A stretch of 45,593 bases of DNA, taken from NCBI GenBank assembly GCA_945882315.1, contig CAMCWB010000028.1, positions 1 through 45,593 of the forward strand, read 5' to 3'. The translations under genes were made by a program, and so were the position numbers. Shown here in pieces: positions 36,522-44,548 of this stretch. A model generated the notes under the pieces. That model made no database searches, was not told where the DNA came from, and worked only from the letters and a program-made list of their open reading frames with translations. Origin of the DNA: Bauldia litoralis. GTDB lineage: Bacteria > Pseudomonadota > Alphaproteobacteria > Rhizobiales > Kaistiaceae. Position 1 is the stretch's first letter; each line of letters starts with the position of its first letter.

Positions 36522-37013
36522 ATGACCCGCGAGCAGATGCTTGCCCACCTTCACACCGCCGATGCGGTGGCGCGCGAGGCCGCGGCGCATGGACATCATC
36601 CATTCGGTGCGGTGCTGGTCGGCCCCGACGACCACATCCTCATGCGCCAGGGCAACATCGACACGGTGCGCCACGCCGAGACCGAACTCTGCCGCCGCGC
36701 CGCGGCCGCCTATCCGCCGGAGTTTCTCTGGACCTCGACGCTTGTCTCCACCTTCGAGCCCTGCGCCATGTGCGCCGGGACGCTGTACTGGGCTAACATC
36801 GGCCGGCTGGTCTACGGCATTGAGGAGGCGAGGCTCCTCGCCCTTACCGGCGACCACGCCGAGAACCCGACGATGCAACTCTCCGCCCGCACTGTCCTTG
36901 GCTCGGGCCAGAAGCGGATCGAGGTCCACGGCCCTTTCTCTGAAATCGAGGACGCGCTGATCGCACCCCACCGCGACTTCTGGCGGCGATCGCCACCGAC
37001 GGCGTCCTTGTGA
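36522..37013 (+). CDS. Cytidine/nucleoside deaminase-family protein
   Basis: A 163-residue zinc deaminase of the CDA/guanine-deaminase/TadA superfamily. The motif H51-A-E53 (RHAETEL) binds zinc and supplies the proton-shuttle Glu; P80-C81-x-x-C84 (EPCAMCAG) gives the other zinc ligands. The C-terminal half (YGIEEARLLALTGDHAENPTM...VLGSGQKRIEVHGPF) resembles guanine deaminase and related nucleoside deaminases more than TadA. The substrate is not certain. Base composition is like the core genome and higher in GC than the island's middle, so it may have entered separately. ATG 36522 follows GGGCTCCGTCC, a weak site. Confidence 0.85.
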   Translation: MTREQMLAHLHTADAVAREAAAHGHHPFGAVLVGPDDHILMRQGNIDTVRHAETELCRRAAAAYPPEFLWTSTLVSTFEPCAMCAGTLYWANIGRLVYGIEEARLLALTGDHAENPTMQLSARTVLGSGQKRIEVHGPFSEIEDALIAPHRDFWRRSPPTASL

Positions 37014-37027
37014 TGAACGCAATGGGA

Positions 37028-37067
37028 GCGAGCGAGCGCAGGGCGCAAGCTGCTAAGGGACGACGAG
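37028..37067. repeat. Imperfect 40-bp direct repeat, copy 1
   Basis: Starts GCGAGCGAGCGCAGGGCGCA and ends GCTAAGGGACGACGAG; a diverged copy lies at about 37508-37550, ending GCTAAGGGACGACAAG. The two flank the kinase scrap and a small membrane-protein gene. Confidence 0.55.
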
Positions 37068-37070
37068 ACG

Positions 37071-37166
37071 CCCACCCACCGGGGCTATGGGAGCCGGCTG
37101 ATCCGGTTTGCGGCAGAACATGAGCTAGGCGGAGGGTTGGAACTTACCTTTCCTTCGAGGGTTTAA
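37071..37166 (+). pseudogene. C-terminal scrap of an HWE-family sensor kinase
   Basis: A 31-codon stretch before a TAA, reading RGYGSRLIRFAAEHELGG and ending LELTFPSRV, matches the last helix-strand part of HWE histidine kinases (typically RGFGSRLIE...ELGG...LDF). There is no start and no kinase core upstream; the frame is lost before 37071. A remnant only. Confidence 0.55.
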
Positions 37167-37205
37167 GGCAAGGGATCGGCCCAAGCCCTAAGGAGCCCGA
37201 GTTCC

Positions 37206-37424
37206 GTGACCACCCGTTCCCGGATCGCCATGCTCATCTACGGAATGGTGAACGCTGTGCTCTTCGGGATCGGCGCAGTCGCTGTCCTTACCGTAGGACG
37301 GGAGGAGCAATGGAAATATCTCCTCCCTCTGGTCATCGTGGCGAGCATCGTCCTAGCTGCGCCGATCGCATGGCTGATCGCACCCCGTCTTAGGGCGCGT
37401 TATTGGCGCGCGCCTGACGCTTAG
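37206..37424 (+). CDS. Small two-helix membrane protein
   Basis: A 72-residue protein with two membrane helices (about 8-28 and 38-58) and a conserved-looking ending, IAPRLRARYWR. I recall short proteins of this look (RIAMLIYGMVNAVLFGIG at the start, APRLRARYWR at the end) as common but uncharacterised in Rhizobiales. The start is GTG at 37206, with AAGGAG about 12 bases before it. It lies between the kinase scrap and the recombinase scrap. Function unknown. Confidence 0.7.
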   Translation: MTTRSRIAMLIYGMVNAVLFGIGAVAVLTVGREEQWKYLLPLVIVASIVLAAPIAWLIAPRLRARYWRAPDA

Positions 37425-37507
37425 CCTCCACATATCCGGTTGAAAAGAGATCCAACGCGGCAGCAAGCAGTCTGCTGCGCACCCGTTTTTTCAGCGCGCC
37501 GCAGGAT

Positions 37508-37550
37508 GCGAGCGAGCGAGTGCAGCGCGCAATCTGCTAAGGGACGACAA
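37508..37550. repeat. Imperfect 40-bp direct repeat, copy 2
   Basis: GCGAGCGAGCGAGTGCAGCG... ending GCTAAGGGACGACAAG, similar to 37028-37067 with several differences. It joins directly onto the decayed serine-recombinase segment. Confidence 0.55.
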
Positions 37551-37597
37551 GGCTGAAGCGAAGATGCCCGGCATGGGGCACAACGGCGGGCTCAAAC

Positions 37598-37667
37598 CGC
37601 TCATCAGCGCCCGCTCGAACTCGGCAATCGACCCGAGGAGGTTGAGCATCAGCTTGCCGGTAGGCGT
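37598..37667 (-). pseudogene. Scrap of a serine recombinase (resolvase/invertase)
   Basis: Minus-strand reading TPTGKLMLNLLGSIAEFERA followed by LM matches the conserved end of the resolvase catalytic domain (TPTGKLMxxxLGxIAEFER). Neither the catalytic Ser region nor the helix-turn-helix part is recognisable around it. The rest of 37425-37714 holds no gene I can support. Confidence 0.65.
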
Positions 37668-37714
37668 CCGGTGCTGCGGTGACGCGAGAGGTCGTCCTGA
37701 GCAGAATTGTCCGG

Positions 37715-38200
37715 CTACTTGGTCGGGCTTCTCTCCAGGCAGTACCTTCCGCTTGAGACAATCTCGTACTTATCGACGGCGCCGAAGTAAGTTTCGGCCC
37801 AGCCCTGATGCAATCCAGCGACCGCCTCGTTCTTAAAAAATCCGCGGAAATGGCATATGGCATTGGCGAATTGAACGTTCCCTCTCAAATTGACGGCCAG
37901 GCCCTCAAGTTGCGGATCATTCGAGCGAGCAGAGAATGAGTAAAGCCTTTCTGCGTCGGCATTGGCACAGTCAGCTTCCGAGTTATCAATCGCAAACGAA
38001 GCAAAAATGACCAGCCCGTCCCCTTGAGGCGGTTCATCCGAAAATTCACCTACGTCCGTGATCACGGGCTCCCAGACCGGGACATTCGTCCGGTTGTCCG
38101 TCGGACCGCAGACATCGACGCCTCCTTGGGCGAATGCAAACGTCGCCAGGGACAGCGTCAAACCCACCGCCGCAAGAGTGCTGCGTAACGTAGCCCTCAT
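37715..38200 (-). CDS. Exported protein of unknown function
   Basis: A 161-residue protein with a signal peptide (MRATLRSTLAAVGLTLSLATFAFA, cut near 24) and a mature part with four Cys (in VCGPTD, ADCANAD, AICHFRG and YCLERS), probably two disulphides. No family recognised. I use ATG 38200, preceded by CTGGAGATTTTGAG, rather than the upstream ATG at 38275 of the same frame, because the signal peptide starts here. It lies 69 bases downstream of the DUF2026 gene on the same strand. A possible secreted cargo protein of the island. Confidence 0.65.
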   Translation of the reverse strand: MRATLRSTLAAVGLTLSLATFAFAQGGVDVCGPTDNRTNVPVWEPVITDVGEFSDEPPQGDGLVIFASFAIDNSEADCANADAERLYSFSARSNDPQLEGLAVNLRGNVQFANAICHFRGFFKNEAVAGLHQGWAETYFGAVDKYEIVSSGRYCLERSPTK

Positions 38201-38268
38201 CTCAAAATCTCCAGTTGCGAGGTTTGGGTGATGGCGCCTGTCGAACATCTCGATCGCCTCCCTTCCTA

Positions 38269-38976
38269 TCACCACGAGCCCGCCGCCATGGTGGGCGGCA
38301 AAGTCAGTTGGTGCTTCTCACCCAAGTCATTCTGGATGACCAACGACCTCTTCTGCTTCCGGCGACGCCCACCGAACCACTGATCCGCCACCATCAGGAG
38401 ATCGCCACGCGAGTTCTTACTGAAGAAATCATCTATCAGCGCCTCGGTCAGCTTGGGATCCGGTAGCGTGAAGAAATCTCCGGGCGAGTTAAGGTCATTA
38501 AGGGATTGTGCCTCTGACCCGAACGGCCGTTGAAACATTTTACGGGGAATGATGAGATTTGCGCGCGTCTCGGCGAAGGCCTCCGTGTAGATCGGAGCCA
38601 TAAAGTCGATGATGTGGCTCTGGGTCTGCACCCACATGTGGAAGCCCTCTGCTGAAATGAGAGCGCGGCCTTCTTCGATTTGCCCGAAGAACGTGACCTG
38701 TGGCGTCTCATTCACGCAGAGAGCGAAGCCCCCGGCAACGGCCCGGGCACGGATCTTAAAATGCTTATTGAGCATCATCGCCCCGAAGCAAGCGAAGAAA
38801 ATGCATGCCTTTTCCGGGTAGCCGATGTCATTGAGGACGCCGTGAACAACCTGATAGATGCGGTTGTATTCGCTCAGGGTGATCTGAAACCGGCGGACCG
38901 ATTTTTCTCCCTTATCGGCCTGCTCGTCCGGGTCGTCCGGGTCATTCAGCATTTCCATTCTCTTCTTACTATTCAA
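38269..38976 (-). CDS. DUF2026 family protein
   Basis: A 235-residue soluble protein of the DUF2026 family as I recall it: ITLSEYNRIYQVVHGVL, then ACIFFACFGAMMLNKHF and ARAVAGGFALCVN, then GFHMWVQTQSHIIDFMAP. The His in FHMWV and the nearby Cys (ACIFF) recall transglutaminase-like or papain-like catalytic residues, which would fit a peptidase-type fold, but this is inference. The first 20 residues are acidic (NDPDDPDEQADKGE) and are encoded by one arm of the 19-bp inverted repeat. ATG 38976 follows GGAGAGAAGAGTTGAATAGTAAG-like sequence on the minus strand. Function unknown. Confidence 0.75.
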   Translation of the reverse strand: MNSKKRMEMLNDPDDPDEQADKGEKSVRRFQITLSEYNRIYQVVHGVLNDIGYPEKACIFFACFGAMMLNKHFKIRARAVAGGFALCVNETPQVTFFGQIEEGRALISAEGFHMWVQTQSHIIDFMAPIYTEAFAETRANLIIPRKMFQRPFGSEAQSLNDLNSPGDFFTLPDPKLTEALIDDFFSKNSRGDLLMVADQWFGGRRRKQKRSLVIQNDLGEKHQLTLPPTMAAGSW

Positions 38977-39052
38977 CTCTTCTCTCCTTATCTTTTTTTC
39001 TCCTACTCCATCTTCGCGAGAAGATAGATTATTTGACCCGGACGACCCGGAC
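38926..39052. repeat. 19-bp inverted repeat spanning the DUF2026 start
   Basis: GTCCGGGTCGTCCGGGTCA (38926-38944) and its exact reverse complement at 39034-39052, 89 bases apart. The left arm lies in the DUF2026 coding region, the right arm upstream of it. A further loosely related CCGGACGACCCCGGACCGACC lies at about 39102-39122. May be binding sites or origin-like repeats near the primase gene. Confidence 0.6.
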
Positions 39053-39126
39053 GGATGGCGGCTATTGCCGGTTCAGAGCCCGGACGCGCCAGCGCTTCCG
39101 TCCGGACGACCCCGGACCGACCCGGG

Positions 39127-41421
39127 CTAAAAAACGTCCTCCTCATGCTTCAACAAGCGGATGCCGCGGTAGTGCCAGACGCGCTTACCATTCTCGGTCG
39201 GGCGCGCCGCGCTTACCTGCCCCCGGCTGGCTTCGAAGAGGTATTCCGAGAATTGAGGGTGGGCCGGCTTCTTCTGCCCGTTAGCCTCGCACCAGCCGGC
39301 GTAGGCGTCGTAAAGCACCTTCTTCGGGACCGTCGCAGCGGGATCGAAGATGCAGCGGTCTTCGATGAAGGCCTGCACGTTCGAGCCGCTGATCCGCAGC
39401 CGGTGACCCATCTCCCGGCTAGCCGCCGTCTCCGGGAAGCGACCGCGACCGAGCAGCCGCTGAGCGCCGGCCAGCGCCCACCTGAGGATGCCGCAACGTT
39501 CACCAAGCAGCCGCCCGGCGAGGTCCGGGTCCTCGCGGCCATAAAAGGAGTGGCGTGTCTCAAGGGCGACGAAGCGCGATGCGACGGCGCCGGCATCGTC
39601 CTTGAACTGGGGAAGCTGGTTCGAGATCAGCAGGAACTTGATCGTCAGGACCCCTATCCAAGCGTCGCGGTTCTTCCGGTCGATGGTCATCAAGCCGCCA
39701 CCGGAAATAGTGAGCAGGCGCTCGGCAACGACGGCGCGGTCCGTGGATTTGCCGATCCTCACGTCGTCGACAACGGCTAACTGCGCCCCGATAAGCGGCT
39801 GGAGGCCGAAATTCGTGGTCAGTGAACTAAGCATCGGACCGACCACCGAACCTTCCGCGAGAATGCTCCGCAGCACCGTGGCAATCGTGCCCTTGCCGCT
39901 CCTCGGCGGACCGATCAGAAGGAAAATCTTCTGGAGGTGATTACCCGGCATCAAGGCGTAACCAAAAATCTCCTGCAGCAGATCGATCTGCTCTTTATCG
40001 TTGCCGAAGATATCGACGAGGAAGCGGCACCAGCCGACCGGCTCTGGTGCGGCGGGATCGTATTCGACGCTGCTGGACTGATGGACGAAGAGGTCGGGCG
40101 TCGCGGGCAGAAGCTGCCTCGTACCGAGGTTAAGCAAGCCATTGGCGAGGGCGAGAAGCTTGGACGTGTCAGGCTCGCGGCGCCCGTCGGTCCAGAACGG
40201 AGGATCGGCAGTCGACGGAAGATTGTTGACGTGCCGCAGCATGGTGATCGTCTCGTCAATCAGCTTGGTGGACGGCTCAAATGGAAGGATGAGCTCCTTG
40301 TGCCGCGCGTGACCGAGGTTGAGGAATTTGGCTACCTCTGCAGCAAGATCGGCGTCGGCGATCGTGGTGTAGCGACCGCCATCCCAGTCGTAGAAATCGC
40401 CGCGCCACCGACGGATGTTCGGGCGCATAAGGCGCCTGAAGATCTCAGCGCGCCCCATATGGTCCGTAGTCAAGAGAAGCAGCTTCGGGAGGGCAGGCTT
40501 CTGCATACCAGCGGTTACCCCGCCGCCGAGCGTCAATTGGGTTTCATCGTCAGGAAGGCCGCAGGCCTTGGCTGCCTTCGACAAACAGCCCAGCACTTCT
40601 TTTTCGTCAAAGCACTTGGCCCCGACAAATTGGCCCATGCGGAACGCGAACCGGTTGAGCGTATCGTTACGTGCCCCTTCCTTCATCGAGGCGAGATGGT
40701 TACAGGCCTCGGTGAGCTTCAGCTTGGCGAGACGGCGAAGAGCCTCGGGCGGCGCTCCGCCGGAGGGTTCCACCGGCTCCGTCTCGTCGTCCGCATCAGC
40801 GTCGTTTTCCGCTTCCGACGCCGCCTTTTTGGCCGTGCCAAACAGCAATTCCTTCAGGTCCGGGGGAATGGGGGGAAGCTTGCTGCGGTCGTCGAGATTG
40901 CCGCTAAGCCAGCGATAGGAGACGCCGTCACCCCTCCGCGACGGCGGGAGGATGACATAACCGCCATCCCCACGAGTGTCGACTTTCCGCACCCTGTTGA
41001 CGGTGTTTTTGAACGGCTCTTCGCCGCGCGCGAAATAGAGGTGCGCGCCGCCCGACGGCGTGCTGGAAATAGTCGGCGAGCGGCTTGCCCAGTCGGGCAG
41101 TTGGTCAAAGCCGCTTCCTTCATCGCGGAGATCGAGGTCGACTACAAAAACGCCCGACGCCGCGCCGGTCGGCATGCCGATCATGGCAAGCGGCCATCTC
41201 GTCCACCACTCCGCGATCTGTTTCACTGAACAGGTCGCGGCATGGAAGCCGCCCTTGATGTAGGGTTTCTTGTCGGGGTTGCAGGGAAACACCGGGATGC
41301 CGAGGCGGGCGTAGCCGAGCGCCGCGGCCATCATGTCGGAAGACGAATGGGAGGCGCTGGAGAAGGGAGGCGCAGGCGCTCTTTCGTTGCATTCCTGCGG
41401 GGAACGGTTTACGATACCCAT
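39127..41421 (-). CDS. Prim-pol / D5-like primase-helicase of the island
   Basis: A 764-residue replication protein. The N-terminal domain (about 30-195) is a primase-polymerase: D95-x-D97 in FVVDLDLRD and S123-GGAH127 in TPSGGAHLYF are its metal and nucleotide residues. After an acidic linker (about 200-225) and a helical part comes a D5/P4-type SF3 helicase with Walker A GPPRSGKGT at 504-512, Walker B region VVDDVR at about 547, and LISNQLPQFKDD. The C-terminal 100 residues look like a winged-helix DNA-binding part. Together these support autonomous replication after excision. ATG 41421 (MGIVNRSPQ) has GAAAGAAAATAGC in front. It is downstream of the AlpA-like gene. Confidence 0.92.
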   Translation of the reverse strand: MGIVNRSPQECNERAPAPPFSSASHSSSDMMAAALGYARLGIPVFPCNPDKKPYIKGGFHAATCSVKQIAEWWTRWPLAMIGMPTGAASGVFVVDLDLRDEGSGFDQLPDWASRSPTISSTPSGGAHLYFARGEEPFKNTVNRVRKVDTRGDGGYVILPPSRRGDGVSYRWLSGNLDDRSKLPPIPPDLKELLFGTAKKAASEAENDADADDETEPVEPSGGAPPEALRRLAKLKLTEACNHLASMKEGARNDTLNRFAFRMGQFVGAKCFDEKEVLGCLSKAAKACGLPDDETQLTLGGGVTAGMQKPALPKLLLLTTDHMGRAEIFRRLMRPNIRRWRGDFYDWDGGRYTTIADADLAAEVAKFLNLGHARHKELILPFEPSTKLIDETITMLRHVNNLPSTADPPFWTDGRREPDTSKLLALANGLLNLGTRQLLPATPDLFVHQSSSVEYDPAAPEPVGWCRFLVDIFGNDKEQIDLLQEIFGYALMPGNHLQKIFLLIGPPRSGKGTIATVLRSILAEGSVVGPMLSSLTTNFGLQPLIGAQLAVVDDVRIGKSTDRAVVAERLLTISGGGLMTIDRKNRDAWIGVLTIKFLLISNQLPQFKDDAGAVASRFVALETRHSFYGREDPDLAGRLLGERCGILRWALAGAQRLLGRGRFPETAASREMGHRLRISGSNVQAFIEDRCIFDPAATVPKKVLYDAYAGWCEANGQKKPAHPQFSEYLFEASRGQVSAARPTENGKRVWHYRGIRLLKHEEDVF

Positions 41422-41495
41422 GCTATTTTCTTTCTTTAGACGGGAAGAAATGGCTGCGCCCCGGAACCGTGTTCGAGCACGGCCGGGGCTTTTGA

Positions 41496-41747
41496 TTATC
41501 TGATGGGAGGCTCGTTCGAAGGGCCAGCGGTCGGAGGATGCGCAGGCCCCGCCCGATGGACGAGCGATGGCGCGACACTACGGCTATCGAGCCAGTTCGT
41601 CAGAGCGCTCTCGCGCCAGCCAACGGCACGTTTTCCCAATTTCACGGGTTTCGGGAATTTGCCCTCCGCCATCATGGCGTAGAGCGTCGAGCGGGAAAGT
41701 CCGGTCCGGGCCTGTACGGCGGGACGTCTCAAAATGAAGTCGGTCAT
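41496..41747 (-). CDS. AlpA-type excisionase/regulator
   Basis: An 83-residue helix-turn-helix protein of the AlpA/MerR-like excisionase family: FILRRPAVQARTGLSRSTLYAMMAEGKFPKPVKLGKRAVGW is the classical motif. These proteins activate or direct excision of P4-like elements. The ATG at 41747 (MTDFILRRP) is preceded by AAAGGATTTCGTA; upstream in-frame codons to 41795 are ignored. The C-terminal 30 residues are Pro-rich. It lies 74 bases upstream of the primase gene on the same strand; the 192 bases on its other side (41748-41939) hold no gene. Confidence 0.9.
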   Translation of the reverse strand: MTDFILRRPAVQARTGLSRSTLYAMMAEGKFPKPVKLGKRAVGWRESALTNWLDSRSVAPSLVHRAGPAHPPTAGPSNEPPIR

Positions 41748-41939
41748 TACGAAATCCTTTGAGGCTGTATGGGTTCGCCTCGGAAGAATTCGCACAGTGG
41801 GGCGGCTAGAGGGAGAGAACCCAGACGTCGATTAAAGTTCGCCCCGGCTCGGAAGCTAGCGACATGCGTCGGGCATTCAGTTGCTGCAGTCGTGGCGGCG
41901 GAAGACGATTACGGGAATGAGGCCTGCCGCCTCGTCGAC

Positions 41940-42530
41940 CTAATTTTCCGACGGCGCGCCCCGGCCGCTCCGAGAATATTCGGCACCAGACTTCAACATT
42001 TTCTCGCGGAGTTGGTCAGCCGTGAGGTGGCGACGCGGAACGCCGGCCACGATTTCATCCCGCCGTTCGATCCAGCCCTGCACTGCCCTTGCAGTGACAT
42101 TGTAGGCCTGTCGGACTGTCTTGTTGGGCGCCCGGTCGGGAATGTCGCCTCGCTTCGCCGCCTCGATGTAAAGCACGCCGTAGGCGATGGCGTGCCGCTC
42201 CTTCCGCCAGAGTGGCCTTCCCCGCCTCGCGACATCCGAAACAAAGCTGGGCAAGTTTCCCTTGCCCAGTTCCTCGGAAATATTGGCGAGCCTCGCGAAC
42301 GTCTCTGCCGGGAACGGCTGCAATTCGCGGCCGGACTGCATTCGGGTACGCGTGCACATCCAAAGGATGCGGTTCACTATGCCCCACCATCCGCGCACGG
42401 CCGCGGATTTTTCCGGGGTCGGGAAGGGGTTCTGTTCGTCCATCCGGACACAACGGCTGAAGGCTTCCACTTCCTCCAGTAACAGACGCCGCCAATCGTC
42501 CTCCGGTGACACTGCCTCGACCTCGTTCAT
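41940..42530 (-). CDS. Unknown island protein coupled to integrase
   Basis: A 196-residue soluble protein, start ATG 42530, which overlaps the integrase stop by four bases (ATGA), so the two are probably co-translated. It has acidic helices at the start (EDDWRRLLLEEVEAFSRCV), a Trp-rich centre (RGWWGIVNRILWMCTRTRM) and a stretch like VRQAYNVTARAVQGWIERRDEI that could be a helix-turn-helix. I do not recognise a named family, though proteins of this size next to integrases are frequent. A part in control of integration or in replication is possible. Confidence 0.7.
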   Translation of the reverse strand: MNEVEAVSPEDDWRRLLLEEVEAFSRCVRMDEQNPFPTPEKSAAVRGWWGIVNRILWMCTRTRMQSGRELQPFPAETFARLANISEELGKGNLPSFVSDVARRGRPLWRKERHAIAYGVLYIEAAKRGDIPDRAPNKTVRQAYNVTARAVQGWIERRDEIVAGVPRRHLTADQLREKMLKSGAEYSRSGRGAPSEN

Positions 42531-43756
42531 TCGTTTCCCGCCCCGGGCTTATCCAGCTTTCGTCTCGCCGCAGATTTGGAAGGCAGGATTGGTCTCAGGG
42601 CGAGGTACTTCCCCCAGTCATCCATCAGGGCGACGCGCTTTTCGAATACATCCGACCGGGCATATGCCTGCTCGACGGTCCCACCGATTAAATGCGCAAG
42701 TGCAGCCTCCGCCACCTCCCGCGGATAGGTTGTCTGCTCCTGCGCCCACGTGCGAAAGGATGTCCGGAAGCCGTGAACGTCCGCATCAAATCCAATTTCC
42801 TTCACGAGCTTCGACAGGGTCATGTCGGAGAGTGGCTTGCCGCGGACGCTCGGAAAGATCAGCCCGGTCCCGTCTCGCAGCGTCTCCGCCTCTTTCAAAA
42901 TACGCTGTGCGCGGTCAGATAACGGGACCCTGTGAAGCCGCCTCATCTTTGTTCGGGCGGCCGGAATTAACCACGCGGCCCCGCCATCGCCTGCGACCTC
43001 CTCCCACCTCGCGAGCCGAACCTCGCTCGATCGGGCCGCCGTCAGGATCAGGAATTCAAGAGCAAGCTTAGTCGCGACCCAAGCCCCCGACGCATGTACT
43101 GCAGCGATGCAGTTCGCCACCTCCTGGTATGGTAGGGCCTTGCGGTGGTTCTTGGTCCTGTCCTGTCGAGGAAGGCTCCTGGAAATATGCTGTGCGGGGT
43201 TGTCCTGTCGCCACCCTTGCGAAATGGCCCATTCCATCACAGTGCCAATGCGTTGCCGGACCCGGCGCGCCGTCTCGGGCAGCTTCAGCCAGATGGGAAC
43301 CAGCACCGCCGAGACATGACCCGTCGAGATTTCCGAAACCTTTCTCGGCCCAAGCACATCGAAGGCGTATGCTTCGAGGGAGTTGATGAAATCTCGGCCG
43401 TGCTTCTCATTGGTCCAAGACGGCTTATGCAGTTCATGGACCTTGCGGGCGGCTTCCTCGAAGGTGGGCACAGCCTTCGCATCGCGCTTTGCCTGCAGAG
43501 GATCGCCGCCGGCGCGCGCCAGCTTGTGGTTCTGAAGCGCCTGCTCGCGGGCGTCGACCAATGGGACGAGGTCGGCGCTTCCGAGCCCGAGTTCAGTTCG
43601 CTTGCCGCCAATCATGACCCGCTGAACCCACTGGCGCGACCCGTTCGGCTGCACCCGGAGGATCAGACCATGGCCGTCAAAATACTTACCCGGAGCATTG
43701 ACGGTTTTTACGAACCGCGCTGTCAGGGACTTTGATGGCTTCCGAACTCCGTCCAA
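42527..43756 (-). CDS. Tyrosine integrase of the island (DUF4102 type)
   Basis: A 409-residue tyrosine recombinase with an N-terminal DUF4102/arm-binding domain (residues 10-95, KYFDGHGLILRVQPNGSRQW), a SAM-like core-binding domain (about 98-190) and a catalytic domain. The catalytic residues are R242 (TAARSSEVR), K270, H328-x-x-R331 (HGFRTSF), H355 (LAHLIGG) and Y365 (VEQAYARSD). All are present, so it should be active. Start TTG at 43756 with GGGGGATCGG before it. It lies 145 bases from the right attachment repeat, facing inward, the usual place for a tRNA-specific integrase. P4-like integrases with this domain order use tRNA genes. Confidence 0.95.
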   Translation of the reverse strand: MDGVRKPSKSLTARFVKTVNAPGKYFDGHGLILRVQPNGSRQWVQRVMIGGKRTELGLGSADLVPLVDAREQALQNHKLARAGGDPLQAKRDAKAVPTFEEAARKVHELHKPSWTNEKHGRDFINSLEAYAFDVLGPRKVSEISTGHVSAVLVPIWLKLPETARRVRQRIGTVMEWAISQGWRQDNPAQHISRSLPRQDRTKNHRKALPYQEVANCIAAVHASGAWVATKLALEFLILTAARSSEVRLARWEEVAGDGGAAWLIPAARTKMRRLHRVPLSDRAQRILKEAETLRDGTGLIFPSVRGKPLSDMTLSKLVKEIGFDADVHGFRTSFRTWAQEQTTYPREVAEAALAHLIGGTVEQAYARSDVFEKRVALMDDWGKYLALRPILPSKSAARRKLDKPGAGNE

Positions 43757-43900
43757 GGCCGATCCCCCTTTCCGTCCCCCACCTAGCGGGGGATTTAGCG
43801 GGACGTTGCCGGAACACTACGGAATGGGCAAGCGGAAAAAGATAAAGAAAACCGGCTTTTACGGAAGCTACTGGAATTCCTCGGAAATCACTATGGGGGA

Positions 43901-43918
43901 CCTCGGCTCCACCAAGCC
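43901..43918 (+). repeat. Right attachment repeat of the island (attR)
   Basis: Exact 18-base copy of 19350-19367 (CCTCGGCTCCACCAAGCC), representing the duplicated 3' end of the tRNA-Ala gene. The bases beyond (CATTCGC) nearly match those after the left copy (ATTTGCG) if one C is skipped. Confidence 0.85.
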
Positions 43919-43954
43919 CATTCGCTTCAAAGCCTTAGCCCTTGATGTCTGCCG

Positions 43955-44206
43955 GTGGGACATTCAAGTGAGCCATTCACCGTGCGAAATCCTGTTTATC
44001 TCGTCGTCTCACGACACGGCGTCTTCTACTTTCGCTGGCCTGTACCAAAGTCCCTGCATCCGGACTGTAGAGCGACCAGTATCAATAAGCTTCACCCTGT
44101 CGGCGCTGATCGGGGATGGAGACATCGTGCTCGGCCTGCCGCGCCGTCGAGACGCGCAAGTAGAGGGCGGCGCGCCCCTGAACACCGTTTTGGGGCACGG
44201 TCATGA
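43955..44206 (+). pseudogene. N-terminal remnant of a second, DUF6538-type integrase
   Basis: From about 43982 the plus strand reads VRNPVYLVVSRHGVFYFRWP, then VPKSLHPDCRATSI, which fits the start of DUF6538-containing tyrosine integrases (PxYLxxSRHGxYYFRxPIP). After RATSI the sense is lost: the open frame runs on as Arg/Pro-rich nonsense to 44206. Only about 40 codons of the N-terminal domain are left. It lies directly outside the right att repeat and points away from it, the expected place and direction for the integrase of a neighbouring, older island at the same tRNA. Confidence 0.6.
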
Positions 44207-44222
44207 CGGCAGTCTCCTCACT

Positions 44223-44471
44223 TCATTTGTCTGACTCGAATAGCTCGTCGAACAGGTCGCCGAACCACGCTTCGAATATGTCGATCTCAGCCTCCGTGAC
44301 CGGCACCTGCGCGGGCCAGTCGTCGATGACGCGCCAGGTCTCCAAATCGTGTTTGACCGGGCGGCCAATGCGCGGCCAAGGCTCGGCCTGGATGAAAAGA
44401 TCGTCGGGCAGCGCACAGGGAGCGGCGTTCTCGCGACGGGCATTTCTATTTTGGGCGCGCGGTCGGGACAT
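44223..44471 (-). CDS. Small hypothetical protein
   Basis: An 82-residue protein. The first 15 residues are Arg/Asn-rich; the rest is acidic with many aromatic residues (EAEIDIFEAWFGDLFDELF at the end). No family recognised. ATG at 44471; ribosome site weak. It is 78 bases downstream of the MazF-like toxin gene on the same strand and could be a third member of that unit. Composition matches the GC-rich flank. Moderate to low confidence that it is translated. Confidence 0.45.
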   Translation of the reverse strand: MSRPRAQNRNARRENAAPCALPDDLFIQAEPWPRIGRPVKHDLETWRVIDDWPAQVPVTEAEIDIFEAWFGDLFDELFESDK

Positions 44472-44548
44472 ACCAGCAAGATCGCGCGAACCGCTGATAA
44501 ACAGAACGGCCCAATTCTACGCAGGGGTACGTTTAGCGGCATTCTTTG

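Noticed and set aside
38926-39122. CRISPR-like array from the CCGGACGACC repeats
   Set aside because: Only three unequal copies in opposite orientations, without regular spacers; not a CRISPR array.
39937-41229. 430-codon plus-strand open frame
   Set aside because: Shadow of the primase-helicase gene, whose motifs are all in the minus frame.
43698-44234. 178-codon plus-strand frame across the right att site
   Set aside because: Crosses the integrase start, the att repeat and the second-integrase remnant in a different frame; no coherent protein.
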